A stretch of 64,000 bases of DNA from an uncultured Wenzhouxiangella sp. (GCA_913057195.1 CAJXNL010000002.1:108307-172306); one strand, 5' to 3'. Counted from the stretch's first letter, positions 41,880-51,810 are shown. Notes: generated by a model not told the origin, from the letters alone. Made by a program: numbers and translations.

Positions 41880-42777
41880 TGATTCGACTCCTGAAGCATT
41901 GACTCAGCTCCTTGATGTGCTCGGGTCCAATTTCACAGCATCCACCGACAATGCTTGCCCCAGCATCCACCCAATCGGCTGCATACCGCGCGTACGCCTG
42001 AGGAGATAAGTCTTCCCGCTGGGTCAGACAATCCACCGTGCCCCCCGGCACCAGTGCCTCAATCGACTGGAACCCATTCCCATAGCCACCAAACGGCACG
42101 CCGAGCTTTGCCAGCTCATGCATAGAGGCACTGATCGCTTCAGGGGCAGAGCAGTTGACGAGCACCGCATCGGCACCGGCATCGACCGCTTTGGCGGCTG
42201 CTTCGATTAAAGGCTCTCCTGAACGCAACTGCGCGCCATCACCATCGGAGACGGTCAACGCCACCCAAACAGGCAGCCCGGTCAATTGAGCGGCCTCAGC
42301 CGCGGCGACAGCTTCACGTGTCAAAGACAACGTCTCGGCCAAAAATAGATCCACTCGTCTTGCCTGCGCCTCAACGATTCGCCGGTAGCTGTCCAAACAC
42401 GCTGAATGTCCAGGCGCGACGTCACTGTGATAGCTGGCGACAAGCGGCGGAAGACACCCCGCGATTTTGACATCGGGACAGCCACTGTGATTTCGCGCTT
42501 GGTGCGCCGCATCCAACGCGGTGGTGTGCAGAGTGTCAAACCACTCAGTGGCGCCGTCTCGTGCAAGCCGTTCTGGGGTGGCGGCATAGGTGTTGACGGT
42601 GAGGACCTGAGCGCCCGCCTCAATAAAATCTCGGTGAACGGCAACAACCAGTTCGGGCTCATCAAGCATGACCTGCGATGACCACAGAGGGGAGGCGGGC
42701 TTCGAGCTTCGACGACGAAGTTCCTGGCCCATGCCACCATCCAAAACAATGGGCTTGCCGTTGCTTAATGCGTCCAT
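41869..42777 (-). CDS. Homocysteine S-methyltransferase family protein
   Basis: VLDGGMGQELRRR; zinc Cys motifs VLVNCSAPE and IVGGCCEIGPEHI. Confidence 0.92.
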   Translation of the reverse strand: MDALSNGKPIVLDGGMGQELRRRSSKPASPLWSSQVMLDEPELVVAVHRDFIEAGAQVLTVNTYAATPERLARDGATEWFDTLHTTALDAAHQARNHSGCPDVKIAGCLPPLVASYHSDVAPGHSACLDSYRRIVEAQARRVDLFLAETLSLTREAVAAAEAAQLTGLPVWVALTVSDGDGAQLRSGEPLIEAAAKAVDAGADAVLVNCSAPEAISASMHELAKLGVPFGGYGNGFQSIEALVPGGTVDCLTQREDLSPQAYARYAADWVDAGASIVGGCCEIGPEHIKELSQCFRSRINGQ

Positions 42778-42861
42778 CGCTGCTGCCCTCAAAGGTGGCC
42801 CTATTGCTTCGAGCATCCTACAGCGGACTGCCTCATCGTCCCGTCAACACCGACCGATTAG

Positions 42862-42900
42862 AAAAACAAAAACGACAAAAGCACCCGCCATGGGGCGGGT
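42862..42900 (-). terminator. Rho-independent terminator downstream of tRNA-Asn
   Basis: On minus strand: ACCCGCC-CCAT-GGCGGGT then GCTTTTGTCGTTTTTGTTTTTC. Confidence 0.85.
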
Positions 42901-42930
42901 TGCACTTCGAGTGGAGCATTGGGATGGAGT

Positions 42931-43007
42931 TGGCTCCCCGGGTCGGACTCGAACCAACGACCTAGTGATTAACAGTCACCCGCTCTAACCAGCTGAGCTA
43001 CCGGGGA
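42931..43007 (-). tRNA. tRNA-Asn (GTT)
   Basis: Reverse complement TCCCCGGTAGCTCAGCTGGTTAGAGCGGGTGACTGTTAATCACTAGGTCGTTGGTTCGAGTCCGACCCGGGGAGCCA. Confidence 0.96.
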
Positions 43008-43061
43008 ATCAAAACGCCTATTATCTAACAGCTTGTCCGATGCGTCAAGAAAGGGCCTGGG

Positions 43062-43256
43062 TCAATCCTCATCCGGCACCGTGCCAGCAGCGACGATCGC
43101 TGCCTCAATCACGCCTTCTTCTAAATAAAGCCCCTCGGACTCAGCGATTTCCATAAAGATGCTGACCAGCTCGGTGTGGCTCTCTGCTTGGCGCAGATTT
43201 TCTCGGTGTGTCGCATTATCTCGGATGACTTGGACCAATTCGTCGAGCTGACTCAT
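43062..43256 (-). CDS. Small acidic hypothetical protein, Nif11-leader-like
   Basis: 64 aa MSQLDELVQVIRDNATHRENLRQAESHTELVSIFMEIAESEGLYLEEGVIEAAIVAAGTVPDED; weak by-eye similarity to the Nif11 domain. Confidence 0.55.
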   Translation of the reverse strand: MSQLDELVQVIRDNATHRENLRQAESHTELVSIFMEIAESEGLYLEEGVIEAAIVAAGTVPDED

Positions 43257-43338
43257 CGCGTTGCCCAGAGCGCGGAAACTTTTGTAGTGTAACAAACTCA
43301 AAATCAATCTCAATGGTTCAATCAGGTATGCTGATCAT

Positions 43339-44190
43339 ATGAATCGTCTCTGTGCACACTCAAGCCTAAAACACCGACCTCCAAGGTCCACTCAGTTACG
43401 ACGGTGGCCCATTGCCAGCGTGATGCTGGGTTTGATTCTGACCGCACCGCTGTCGGCTGAGAAAAGCCAATTCACAACGCTGGAGGGCCAGGCGAGGGAC
43501 CCACAGACAGGAGAGGTCATCTATCAAGAGCGCCACTCTATGGCTCAAAATGCCAGCGGTCAGTGGGTCATGGAATCTGACTATTTAGCGCCCGACGGCT
43601 CACTGTTTGCAGAACGAACCGTCTCTTTCGATCCGAAGTATCCGCAGCGCCCAAATTATCGCTTAACCGATTACCGCGACGATTTTGAAGAGGGCGCAAC
43701 GACACTGGATGATGGGCGCGTAGAGCTGTTTCGAGTCGTTGATGGTGAACGCAAAAGCGAGATCATTCGCCCCTCTGAAGATATTCCGCTGGTCATCGAT
43801 GCCGGGTTCAGTGCCTTTATCGCCAGCCATTGGAGTGAACTGTTGGCCGGCCAAAGGCTGACGTTTGATTTCGCAAGTGCGGCGCGGTTGACCACCATTC
43901 CGTTTCGGCTCACACACGTCGAAACCATCAGTGATTCTGGCGGCAGTGATTCAGGTTCGTCTCGACAGCAAAAATTTAAGCTGGAGCCCAGCAACTGGTT
44001 TGTTCGCATGCTGGTCAGCCCCATTGTGCTCACCTACGCCAATGACACCCGTGCGTTGATTGGCTACAGTGGACTATCCAACATTCGAAAAGAGGGCGGG
44101 GGGAATCACAACGTCGACATTCGATTCCCCCCAGACCATCAATTTTCGATGCGCCAACTCCCATCCGGTTCGCGGCAAGCCGTGCCGTAG
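43339..44190 (+). CDS. Uncharacterised exported protein
   Basis: Signal peptide (VMLGLILTAPLSAEK); no motif recognised. Confidence 0.7.
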   Translation: MNRLCAHSSLKHRPPRSTQLRRWPIASVMLGLILTAPLSAEKSQFTTLEGQARDPQTGEVIYQERHSMAQNASGQWVMESDYLAPDGSLFAERTVSFDPKYPQRPNYRLTDYRDDFEEGATTLDDGRVELFRVVDGERKSEIIRPSEDIPLVIDAGFSAFIASHWSELLAGQRLTFDFASAARLTTIPFRLTHVETISDSGGSDSGSSRQQKFKLEPSNWFVRMLVSPIVLTYANDTRALIGYSGLSNIRKEGGGNHNVDIRFPPDHQFSMRQLPSGSRQAVP

Positions 44191-44609
44191 ACTTGCTCAG
44201 TTCGCCCCCCGATTTGGGCGTCCATGGTGAATTCACGGCACGGCCCTTCGGCCGTTTCGGTGGTTTCGGTGGGGGTCACGGCGTATGTGTAGCCGGTGTC
44301 CGGGTTTTGCCACTGAGTGGCCACGCCGGTGCGCGTGGTCTCCATCGCAGTCGCCAATTTCATTCGGTCCAGCTCGTCCATTGAACGGCCCACCGAACCG
44401 CCGATGGCCATCCCAGCCATGGCCCCTGCAATCGTTGCCGCCGTTTGACCCCGACCATCGCCGACCTGGCTGCCGAGGATTCCGCCAAGGACGCCGCCGA
44501 TGATCATGCCCGCATCCTCGTTGGGCCCGGTGGTGGTGGCACACGCGGCCAGCACCAAGCTGGTCGCACCAATCGCAGTGGCTCTCCAACGTTTGATTCC
44601 TTGCCTCAT
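44139..44609 (-). CDS. Glycine-zipper 2TM lipoprotein (17-kDa surface antigen-like)
   Basis: Lipobox VLAACATT; GMIIGGVLGGILGSQVGDGRGQTAATIAGAMAGMAIGGSVG glycine zipper; CREFTMDAQIGGRTEQVYGTACREPDGSWRI. Confidence 0.88.
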   Translation of the reverse strand: MRQGIKRWRATAIGATSLVLAACATTTGPNEDAGMIIGGVLGGILGSQVGDGRGQTAATIAGAMAGMAIGGSVGRSMDELDRMKLATAMETTRTGVATQWQNPDTGYTYAVTPTETTETAEGPCREFTMDAQIGGRTEQVYGTACREPDGSWRIEN

Positions 44610-44679
44610 TGCCTGTCTCCTTTTGCTTACATTCAGTGGCCAGGCGGCAACTTCCCGCGCCGCTTTTTAGTTTGGACAA

Positions 44680-45291
44680 CTATTCTCCAAATTCGTCCTG
44701 ATAATCCAACATCGAAGCTTCAACAACCTTGGCCGCGTGCTCATGGCCATAAATCGTGTCCAAGGTCACGTTAGACGGCTCACCCGGCAACTGCTTGTAA
44801 GTCAAAAAATAGTGCCTCAACCGCTCAGCCAAGGAGTGGGGGAGTTCACTGATGTCTTGGGCATCACCCCACAAGCTGTCGTTTTCCAACACAGCGACAA
44901 TTTTGTCATCGGCCTCGCCATCATCAATCATTTGGAGGCCCCCAATCACTCGGACACTCAGCAGCACCTCAGAGCGGCTGATGGGTCGCTCGCTGAACAC
45001 GCAGATGTCCAAGGGATCGTGATCGCCCCCGCTGGCGTCCTCACAGAGTTTGCCGACGCGCTCACCACAGTAGGTCCGTGGGATAAACCCATACAATGTC
45101 GGGGGCTGGGACGAGGTCCTTTGAGGTCGATCGACACGCAAATAGCCGGTTTTTTTGTCAATTTCATATTTGACCGTGTCAAAGGGTGTGATCTCGATAT
45201 AGGCATGCACTCGATGCGGCGGTGCCTTGCCAAGATCCAAGCCATGCCAGGGGTGTGGACGCCAGCGGTAAAACGGTTGCGGAAATGCCAT
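44680..45291 (-). CDS. ppa: Inorganic pyrophosphatase (family I)
   Basis: [15 protein letters not shown]...[11 protein letters not shown]...[13 protein letters not shown]. Confidence 0.93.
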   Translation of the reverse strand: MAFPQPFYRWRPHPWHGLDLGKAPPHRVHAYIEITPFDTVKYEIDKKTGYLRVDRPQRTSSQPPTLYGFIPRTYCGERVGKLCEDASGGDHDPLDICVFSERPISRSEVLLSVRVIGGLQMIDDGEADDKIVAVLENDSLWGDAQDISELPHSLAERLRHYFLTYKQLPGEPSNVTLDTIYGHEHAAKVVEASMLDYQDEFGE

Positions 45292-45363
45292 TCAAAAGCC
45301 CTTAAGTGATTGATATTCGGTTGAACTGACCATTATAGCGGCCCACAGCAGAGGTCCGGTCGT

Positions 45364-46023
45364 TTAAAGCCGCACAAACCGATAGACGCACTCGGTTAAA
45401 TGGGTGAGCCCTTTGGCTTGCATCCCAGGGTGGTGAGCCAACACGTCACGACGCGTCAAGACCTCACTTGCCCAGCCTGCGCTTTGAGAAATCTCTTGAC
45501 TTGTGACTGAGAAAGGCGGCCCATCCATCTGATTTTGTTCATATTCAAAGGTCACCACCAGCCCCGAGCCGCCGGGCGCGACCAACCCGTGAAGGTGGGT
45601 CAGATAAGCCGGGCGCATCGATGGAGGTAGGGCGATCAAAGCCGCGCGATCATAAAAAACATCAAAAGGCTGTTCGGAGGCGTAGCTGAAAAAATCGCCC
45701 GCCACCAGTGTGAGGCCATTGATTCGTGTCCAGCGGTGGCCTCGGCTCAGGGTGTCCCAGCGCGCAGCAGGCGTTTCACCGCCAGGCCACTCCGCCAAGA
45801 AAGCCGCCAAAGCTGAGGCATCCAACTCCACGCCGGTCACATGTCGATGGCGAGCGGCCAACCAATGTAGATCAACCGATTTGCCACACAAGGGGACAAG
45901 GACACGCGCCTCAGGGTCATGACTGACCGCTGACCAGTGCGCATCCAACGCCCAGTGGGGCTCAGGGCGGTGAAAGCCGATTTCCCCCAAGGCCCAGCGC
46001 TCATGCCAAAAAGCGGGATCCAT
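45364..46023 (-). CDS. tpm: Thiopurine S-methyltransferase
   Basis: MDPAFWHERWALGEIGFHRPEPHWAL...VLVPLCGKSVDLHWLAARHRHVTGVE. Confidence 0.94.
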   Translation of the reverse strand: MDPAFWHERWALGEIGFHRPEPHWALDAHWSAVSHDPEARVLVPLCGKSVDLHWLAARHRHVTGVELDASALAAFLAEWPGGETPAARWDTLSRGHRWTRINGLTLVAGDFFSYASEQPFDVFYDRAALIALPPSMRPAYLTHLHGLVAPGGSGLVVTFEYEQNQMDGPPFSVTSQEISQSAGWASEVLTRRDVLAHHPGMQAKGLTHLTECVYRFVRL

Positions 46024-46042
46024 GCCTTGCCTACCCAATAGA

Positions 46043-46064
46043 ATTATACATAATATACATTATG
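46043..46064 (-). promoter_or_regulatory. Putative tpm promoter -10 (TATAAT) abutting inverted repeat CATAAT-N4-ATTATG
   Basis: Minus-strand TATAAT at 46048..46043; 6-4-6 inverted repeat at 46049-46064. Confidence 0.45.
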
Positions 46065-46111
46065 CGAACTCATGCCTGATTCTGAATCCATCCATCAGAC
46101 TGCGCCCGCCC

Positions 46112-48202
46112 TCAATCCAAGAGGTATCGCTCGAACCAAGCATTGAGCTCACCATAGAAATGTCGGCTGTTGGGCCCACTCATGATCCAATGGTCTTCAT
46201 CAGGATAGACCAGCAGCCGGCTTTCCACCTGTTGCCGCTGCAGTGCGGTCCAGTACTCCAAGGTGTTGGCCAATGGCACGCGCTGATCTTTCATTCCAAT
46301 CGTGACCAGGACGGGCGTGGACCAGTTTTCGGCGTAGTTGATTGGGTTCTGATCGGCCCAGACCTCGGGAATGGCCCAGTGCGGCCCACCCATCGTGGCC
46401 TCACGGTGATACACCGCATCGCTGGTTCCCCACTGCGTGATCAGATTCACCAAACCGGCATGAGAGACCAAACAGCGGTAGCGGTCGGTTGACGATTGCA
46501 TCCAGTTGGCCAAATGCCCGCCATAACTGGCCCCCGTCGCGCACTGACGGTCACCATCAATGAAGTCAAACCGTGCGATGGCTTCATCCATGGCCTCATT
46601 TATGTCATTGCCGGGGCCACGCAGAGGATCACCTTGAATAGACTGAGCAAAGGATTCTCCAAAGCCGGTGGACCCTCGATAATTGGTCAACACCAGCACA
46701 AAGTCTTCCCGCGCCAACAAGTGATAATTCCAACGGATAAAGAAGTAATCCCGCCACATTGAGTGCGGGCCCCCATGCATCAGCGCGATCACGGGGTACT
46801 GCCGGTCGGGATCAAAATTGGCCGGTTTCACCACCATGCTGTGAATGGGCATGCCTTCGCTGTTATCAAACCAAAAATGTTCGACCGGGGGCATATCCAG
46901 ATCGCTCATCGCTTCAGCAGTGAAGGCCGTCAAGGCCGTGTGCGCGCCGCTTTTATGGTCGATCGAGACCACCTCACCGGGCTGATGCGCAGCCTGCCAG
47001 TTGGCGATCAAACGAACCTCACCATCCGCCATGGCGCCTTGGAGTCCCGCATACATCCCACTGGTCATATCGAAACTTAACCGCGCCTGGCGCTCGGCAC
47101 GCAAATCCGCTTCAAAAAGCTTGAGATGACCCGCGTCTTGCCCCAAGGCATACACCTGCCCATTGCCGGGAAGCACAAACGCGCCGACCCGTCGGTTCTC
47201 AGGCATGCCAATGACATTCACGCGCTGGCGATCTGGCCAAGACCACACCACCAACCGAGACCCGTTGAAGACTTGCTCAGTTCTGGGGTGCTCTCTGGCC
47301 ACCAGATACTGACCGTCGGGCGTGAAAGCCTGCCCCGAGTAGCTGTCATCGCCTGCCAGATCGTCATCCCCAGTCAAACGCATGGGTTCACCCCCACTGG
47401 CGCTGACTTGCCACAAATCTTGATTGGTGAAATCAAAAGCGTAGCGGTGACGATTGTCTGAGGCTGAAAAAATCAAAGACTGGCCGTCAGGCGTCCAGAT
47501 GGGGTTTAACCGAGCGCCTGAGCTGGCCCGCGATCCCGCAAATCCGGGCTGATCAACCAACGAGGTGCCTGCCAACACATCCACGGCCTCACCACCCTGT
47601 ACTGGCAGCACGTAAAGTCTTGGCTTTTTGCTGTCAAGCCATCGGTTCCAATTGCGAATGGGAAATCCAGTGTACGTGCGGACATTCACGCCCTCCCCTT
47701 GCTCATTCTCATCGTTCGTATCGCTCACCTCTGGCTCAACGTAGGACACAAACGCCAGCCGTTCCCCGTCGGGCGAAAAAACAGGTTCAGATGCGCCATG
47801 AGGCCGGTCGGTCACTCGGCGCGCCTCGCCTCCGCGAGACAAAGACAACAGGTAGATCTGAGGCGCCTCGTCATCCCCCCGACGCGCCCTGAAAGCCAGC
47901 GTGGTGGAATCGGGCGACCAGGCAACCTGGGACTCCGAGCCAGCAGAGAATGTCAACTGTCGTGGCGGCGTATTCGATTGGAGATCCAGCAGGTAAAGAT
48001 CTGCGCTTTGCTCATCGCTCTCATAGGCCGGACGGCTGACACGAACCACCGCATGCTGCCCGTTTGGACTGATCACCGGCGCCCCAACCCGGGGCATCAA
48101 CCACACGTCGGCATGCGTGATCGGCCGCGCTTGTGCGGTCGATGCAACCAATACTGTCATTAAAAATAAAACATTTGCCCATAAACTCACTGCGCGTTTC
48201 AT
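46112..48202 (-). CDS. S9-family prolyl oligopeptidase, exported
   Basis: WD40-like/TolB N-terminal repeats; catalytic GASYGGHLANWM; DEDHWI. Confidence 0.94.
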   Translation of the reverse strand: MKRAVSLWANVLFLMTVLVASTAQARPITHADVWLMPRVGAPVISPNGQHAVVRVSRPAYESDEQSADLYLLDLQSNTPPRQLTFSAGSESQVAWSPDSTTLAFRARRGDDEAPQIYLLSLSRGGEARRVTDRPHGASEPVFSPDGERLAFVSYVEPEVSDTNDENEQGEGVNVRTYTGFPIRNWNRWLDSKKPRLYVLPVQGGEAVDVLAGTSLVDQPGFAGSRASSGARLNPIWTPDGQSLIFSASDNRHRYAFDFTNQDLWQVSASGGEPMRLTGDDDLAGDDSYSGQAFTPDGQYLVAREHPRTEQVFNGSRLVVWSWPDRQRVNVIGMPENRRVGAFVLPGNGQVYALGQDAGHLKLFEADLRAERQARLSFDMTSGMYAGLQGAMADGEVRLIANWQAAHQPGEVVSIDHKSGAHTALTAFTAEAMSDLDMPPVEHFWFDNSEGMPIHSMVVKPANFDPDRQYPVIALMHGGPHSMWRDYFFIRWNYHLLAREDFVLVLTNYRGSTGFGESFAQSIQGDPLRGPGNDINEAMDEAIARFDFIDGDRQCATGASYGGHLANWMQSSTDRYRCLVSHAGLVNLITQWGTSDAVYHREATMGGPHWAIPEVWADQNPINYAENWSTPVLVTIGMKDQRVPLANTLEYWTALQRQQVESRLLVYPDEDHWIMSGPNSRHFYGELNAWFERYLLD

Positions 48203-48316
48203 GTGTCTTGTCTCCGTCGCCCGTTGTCAATTCGTGTCAATCGATGTAGACATCATGTCACATCTTGCATACCCTAGACCAGAGGTTGATTTCTCAACTA
48301 AGGGGGTAATACGGCC

Positions 48317-48799
48317 ATGGCCAGCTTCGATATATTCTGTGAGCCGCACATGGGCTGCGTGAAAGCCGCAGTCGATCATGTCATCGGCATCATTCCCAAC
48401 CGGTACGATTGGCAAGGCACTTCAGCGGCCTATTCGCTGAAGGCCAACTCCATCGAAATGACCGCAAGCTCCTACCTTCAACTCGACCAAATGCTCCAAG
48501 AGTTGTGCTGGGCATTGCGTCGTGAGTTGGTCAGCTTGGCATTTATTTCGGTGGGGAAACCAAAAAAAGTCAACGGAGACTACACCGTTCGCCTGGGGAT
48601 AGAGCGCGGGCTGACCAAGGCGTGGGGTCGATATTTAATCGACCTGATTGACAGCATGCCAATTGAGGCCAAATGCACCTATCAAAATGAGGAGGTGCGG
48701 GTTCAAACGGACAATTTAGAGGACGCCCAGCGTCTCATCGGACAGCTCAGGATGCAGCCTTTTGATATTCCGATTCACTACCGAAACCTTCAAGAGTGA
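48317..48799 (+). CDS. YajQ-like protein (divergent)
   Basis: MASFDIFCEPHMGCVKAAVDHVIGIIPNRYDWQGTSAAYSLKANSIEMTASS...LIDSMPIEAKCTYQNEEVRVQTDNLEDAQRLIGQLR follows YajQ layout. Confidence 0.7.
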   Translation: MASFDIFCEPHMGCVKAAVDHVIGIIPNRYDWQGTSAAYSLKANSIEMTASSYLQLDQMLQELCWALRRELVSLAFISVGKPKKVNGDYTVRLGIERGLTKAWGRYLIDLIDSMPIEAKCTYQNEEVRVQTDNLEDAQRLIGQLRMQPFDIPIHYRNLQE

Positions 48800-48833
48800 G
48801 CGGCTGCAGGCCGACGGCCACCCGATCACGCCA

Positions 48834-49610
48834 CTAGCCGCATTTTGAATAGCCGCAGGCCAGGCATGTTTGGCAACCGTCCAACAGCACCATCGCTTTG
48901 GTGTTGCACTTATGACACAAGGTGGCGCTTGCGGGGAAAGCATCGGCTGATGAACCAGTGGATGGGCCTACACCCGCGGCTGGATCATGGGCTGTTTTTT
49001 TTTCAGCCGCCTCGCTCTCAGCCACCGCGCGTTCTCTGGCCTCCACCTCGGCGCGTTTTTGCTCCAACATCAGAAGCTGCTGCTCACTGAGTTCATCGGG
49101 CTCGAGTAATCCAATGCGCCGCAGGTGATGTTCAACCACGGCCCCGATGTCCGCCACAATGGAGGGAACGAACCGGCCGCCGGGCTTAAAATAGCCGCCC
49201 TTGGGATCGAACACGGCCTGGAGCTCCTCAGACAAGAAGGTCACATCGCCGCCTTTTCGAAACACCGCCGACATCACACGCGTCAGCGCCACGATCCACT
49301 GAAAGTGGTCCATGTTTTTTGAATTGATGAAAATCTCGAAAGGCCGACGCTGTTCGTGTTCCGTGCCCGCGTTCAGCACAATGTCGTTGATCGTCACGTA
49401 AAGCGCATGGTCATCTAAGGGCGTTCTGATTTTATAGGTGGCCCCTTCCAGGCACTCCATCCCCTCGGGACGCTCCAGCTTCTCATGCATCCGAATGATT
49501 TCGGCTTTTTGCGGCGATGCCTCGGTCGAAGCCGGTACCGCCGCCGCATCGGCGCTTTTTTCTTCACCCACCTGGTAATTGATGATTTTTTTATCGATTT
49601 TAATGGCCAT
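48834..49610 (-). CDS. nrdJb: NrdJb: C-terminal (TSCPD/Cys-rich) part of a split class II ribonucleotide reductase
   Basis: TSCPD-like domain and Cys-rich terminus CHKCNTKAMVLLDGCQTCLACGYSKCG; adjacent to NrdJa. Confidence 0.9.
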   Translation of the reverse strand: MAIKIDKKIINYQVGEEKSADAAAVPASTEASPQKAEIIRMHEKLERPEGMECLEGATYKIRTPLDDHALYVTINDIVLNAGTEHEQRRPFEIFINSKNMDHFQWIVALTRVMSAVFRKGGDVTFLSEELQAVFDPKGGYFKPGGRFVPSIVADIGAVVEHHLRRIGLLEPDELSEQQLLMLEQKRAEVEARERAVAESEAAEKKTAHDPAAGVGPSTGSSADAFPASATLCHKCNTKAMVLLDGCQTCLACGYSKCG

Positions 49611-49630
49611 GCCGCGTTCTCCAGAATCTC

Positions 49631-51775
49631 TTAAAACTTACCGTAGTACCCTTCTTTCAAGGCATCAAACAGGTTGGCTGCGGTGTGCACCTCGCCGTCA
49701 TACTCGACCTCCTCATGCCCTTTCAGCTCGACCGTTGACCCATCCTCAAGCTCAAATCGGTAAGTCGTCGACTCCAGGTCTTTATCGGTGACCAGCACCC
49801 CTTGAAAAGCCTCTGGATTGAATCTAAACGTTGTGCAGCCTTTTAAGCCCTGTTCCCAGGCAAACATGTAAATGTCTTTGAAATCTTCATATGGATAGTC
49901 TGTGGGAACGTTGGCCGTTTTCGAGATGGATGAGTCAATCCACTTTTGAGCCGCCGCCTGCACAGACACGTGCTCTTTTGGGGTGATGCTCTCTGCGGTC
50001 ATGAAGTAGTCAGGCAGCTGCTCGTCTTCCTCATCCGAATACGGCATGGCCTTGGGATTGACAAGGGTGCGATACGCCAGCAGCTCGTAAGAAAACACGC
50101 TGACTTTTTCTTTGGATTTACGGCCCTCACGAATCACATTGCGGTTGTAGTGATGCGCAAAACTTGGCTCAATGCCGTTTGAGGCATTGTTGGCCAGTGA
50201 CAGGGAAATGGTCCCAGTCGGCGCAATGGAGGTGTGGTGTGAAAAGCGTGCGCCAACCTCTGCCAAACGACTCACCAACTCAGGCGCCACCTCGGCCACT
50301 TTTTGCATATACCGACTGTAGCGCGCATGCAACACCTTCCCGCTGACCTGATCGCCGACCTTGTACCCATCGGCTTTCATCTCAGGGCGCTGACGGAGCA
50401 TCACCGCCGTCACCTCAAACTCGTCATTCATAATGGGGGCTGGTCCCTTCTCTTCAGCCAGCTCCAACGCCGCCTCCCAGCCCGTGACCGCCATTTCTTT
50501 TGCCACACGCTCGGTGAACGCTAAAGAATCTGGCTGCCCGTAGCGCATACCCATCATGGTCATGGCAGACCCCAATCCCAAAAAGCCCATGCCGTGGCGG
50601 CGTTTATATTCAATTTCATCGCGCTGGCGCCCAAGAGGCAAACCATTAACTTCCACCACGTTATCCAGCATTCGGGTAAAAATCTTGACCGTTTTTTGGT
50701 ACTCAGGCCAATTGAACGTCGCATTTTCGGTGAACGGATTGTCCACAAACCGTGTCAGGTTCACCGACCCCAACAGGCACGCGCCATACGGCGGCAGTGG
50801 CTGCTCGCCACACGGATTTGTCGCGCGGATGTTTTCACACCACCAGTTGTTGTTTTGCTCATTAATGCGGTCAACGAGCACAAAGCCTGGCTCAGCAAAG
50901 TCATACGTCGAGGTCATGATCATGTTCCACAGCCGTTTGGCCGGGACTTTAGAATAAATTTTGCACGCGACCAAACCCTCATCATTGCTGACATAGCCCT
51001 GTGATGTGGGCCACTCCCGCCAAATCACCTGCTCGGGATCGTTGATGTCAACGTCTTTGGCCTCTTTTTCCAAAACAGGAAAAACCAAAGGCCAGTCGGC
51101 GTCGTCTTGAACCGCCTGGACAAAGTCGTCGGTGATCAACAACGAGCAGTTGAATTGGCGAAGCACGCCATCTTCGCGCTTGGCACGAATGAACTCCATG
51201 ACATCGGGGTGCGACACATCAAAAGTCGCCATCTGTGCGCCCCGGCGACCTCCCGCTGAAGACACTGTGAAACACATCCGGTCATAGATGTCCATAAAAG
51301 ACAGCGGGCCTGAAGTGTACGCGCCCGCGCCGGAGACATACGCGCCTTTCGGCCTCAGCGTCGAGAACTCATACCCAATGCCACATCCCGCTTTGAGGGT
51401 TAAGCCCGCTTCGTGAACCTTGTCCAAAATGTCATTCATGGAATCTTCGATGGTGCCCGAGACGGTGCAGTTGATCGTTGAGGTGGCTGGCTTGTGCGCC
51501 TGAGCGCCCGCATTTGAGGTGATCCGCCCAGCGGGTATCGCGCCGCGTCTCAGCGCCCACAAAAATTCGTTATACCAGCGCTCTTTGAGCGCTTCAGTGG
51601 CCTCAACATCGGCCAAAGCCCGAGCCACGCGTTGATAAGTCGCATCGATGTCCTCATCAATGACTTCGGCGGTCTTGGACTTCAGACGGTACTTTTTGTC
51701 CCAAATGTCCAATGACGCTTCTTGGAAGTCGATCTCTGGGAGCGCTGCTGACAAGGCCTCTGCTGAAACACTCAT
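49631..51775 (-). CDS. nrdJa: NrdJa: adenosylcobalamin-dependent ribonucleoside-diphosphate reductase catalytic part
   Basis: 714 aa; NPCGEQPLPPYGACLLGSVNLTRFV active-site region, APTGTISLSLANNASNGIEPSFAHHYNR. Confidence 0.95.
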   Translation of the reverse strand: MSVSAEALSAALPEIDFQEASLDIWDKKYRLKSKTAEVIDEDIDATYQRVARALADVEATEALKERWYNEFLWALRRGAIPAGRITSNAGAQAHKPATSTINCTVSGTIEDSMNDILDKVHEAGLTLKAGCGIGYEFSTLRPKGAYVSGAGAYTSGPLSFMDIYDRMCFTVSSAGGRRGAQMATFDVSHPDVMEFIRAKREDGVLRQFNCSLLITDDFVQAVQDDADWPLVFPVLEKEAKDVDINDPEQVIWREWPTSQGYVSNDEGLVACKIYSKVPAKRLWNMIMTSTYDFAEPGFVLVDRINEQNNNWWCENIRATNPCGEQPLPPYGACLLGSVNLTRFVDNPFTENATFNWPEYQKTVKIFTRMLDNVVEVNGLPLGRQRDEIEYKRRHGMGFLGLGSAMTMMGMRYGQPDSLAFTERVAKEMAVTGWEAALELAEEKGPAPIMNDEFEVTAVMLRQRPEMKADGYKVGDQVSGKVLHARYSRYMQKVAEVAPELVSRLAEVGARFSHHTSIAPTGTISLSLANNASNGIEPSFAHHYNRNVIREGRKSKEKVSVFSYELLAYRTLVNPKAMPYSDEEDEQLPDYFMTAESITPKEHVSVQAAAQKWIDSSISKTANVPTDYPYEDFKDIYMFAWEQGLKGCTTFRFNPEAFQGVLVTDKDLESTTYRFELEDGSTVELKGHEEVEYDGEVHTAANLFDALKEGYYGKF

Positions 51776-51810
51776 GCCCTAACCTCTTGATTATGCTGTT
51801 GCGACAATGG

